Source: Roseiflexaceae bacterium UBA965 (GTDB taxonomy: Bacteria; Chloroflexota; Chloroflexia; Chloroflexales; Roseiflexaceae). Taken from it: 14,481 bases of DNA. The notes below the pieces were generated by a model. It was not told the origin of the DNA. It ran no database searches and saw only the letters and a program-made list of their open reading frames with translations. Shown piece after piece: positions 14,462 to 14,481 of the stretch; the stretch's first letter is position 1; every line of letters begins with the position of its first letter. The stretch spans positions 201 to 14,681 of the forward strand of contig DBCF01000082.1 of assembly GCA_002292925.1 (NCBI GenBank), written 5' to 3'. Made by a program: the position numbers and the translations under genes.

Positions 14462-14477
14462 CCGCAGCCTGCTGCGG
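14462..14477 (+). terminator. Stem-loop just after moaC, possibly a terminator cut by the window edge
   Basis: CCGCAG (14462-14467) pairs with CTGCGG (14472-14477) around a CCTG loop, starting 3 bases after the moaC stop. The window ends 4 bases later, so whether a T-run follows cannot be seen. Confidence 0.4.
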
Positions 14478-14481
14478 CTCC

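Noticed and set aside
1..14481. Mobile elements, CRISPR arrays, tRNA or rRNA genes
   Set aside because: I saw no transposase or integrase gene, repeat-spacer pattern, cloverleaf or rRNA-like segment. The window is filled by cell-wall genes.

Overview
The window reads as one long minus-strand division and cell-wall (dcw) operon that starts near position 13700 and runs leftwards off the window, plus one divergent plus-strand gene, moaC, at the right end. Base composition looks moderately GC-rich. The protein sequences, a MurG with YLPDVVPG where most bacteria have HEQN, and the cluster layout suggest a member of the Chloroflexota, probably class Chloroflexia. That assignment is an inference from recognition, not from a search.

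In transcription order on the minus strand the genes are mraZ, rsmH, an ftsL-like gene, ftsI (class B PBP), murF, a divergent mraY paralogue, a canonical mraY, murD, a rhomboid-family intramembrane protease gene, ftsW, murG, murC and the 5' part of murB, which is cut by the left edge. Almost all junctions are overlaps or gaps of 12 bases or less. The two exceptions are a 62-base gap before the ftsL-like gene, which holds a possible internal promoter with an inverted repeat, and a 90-base gap between the two mraY genes, which holds a long hairpin. Upstream of mraZ lies a promoter with a perfect TATAAT, followed by three AAGTGGGG repeats spaced exactly 10 bases apart, the pattern expected of an MraZ operator.

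Together the genes make and export lipid II. MurB, MurC, MurD and MurF build UDP-MurNAc-pentapeptide in the cytoplasm, MraY and MurG put it on the lipid carrier, FtsW polymerises it, and FtsI crosslinks it at the septum. FtsL is a divisome scaffold, and MraZ and RsmH are the usual cluster leaders. murE is absent from its usual place between ftsI and murF.

The most notable points are the tandem mraY pair, where the first copy has lost several residues of the uridine-binding site while keeping the catalytic ones, the rhomboid protease embedded between murD and ftsW, and a 113-base two-frame overlap between ftsW and murG. The 385-base divergent region between mraZ and moaC contains several inverted repeats and a hairpin with a T-run on the minus strand.
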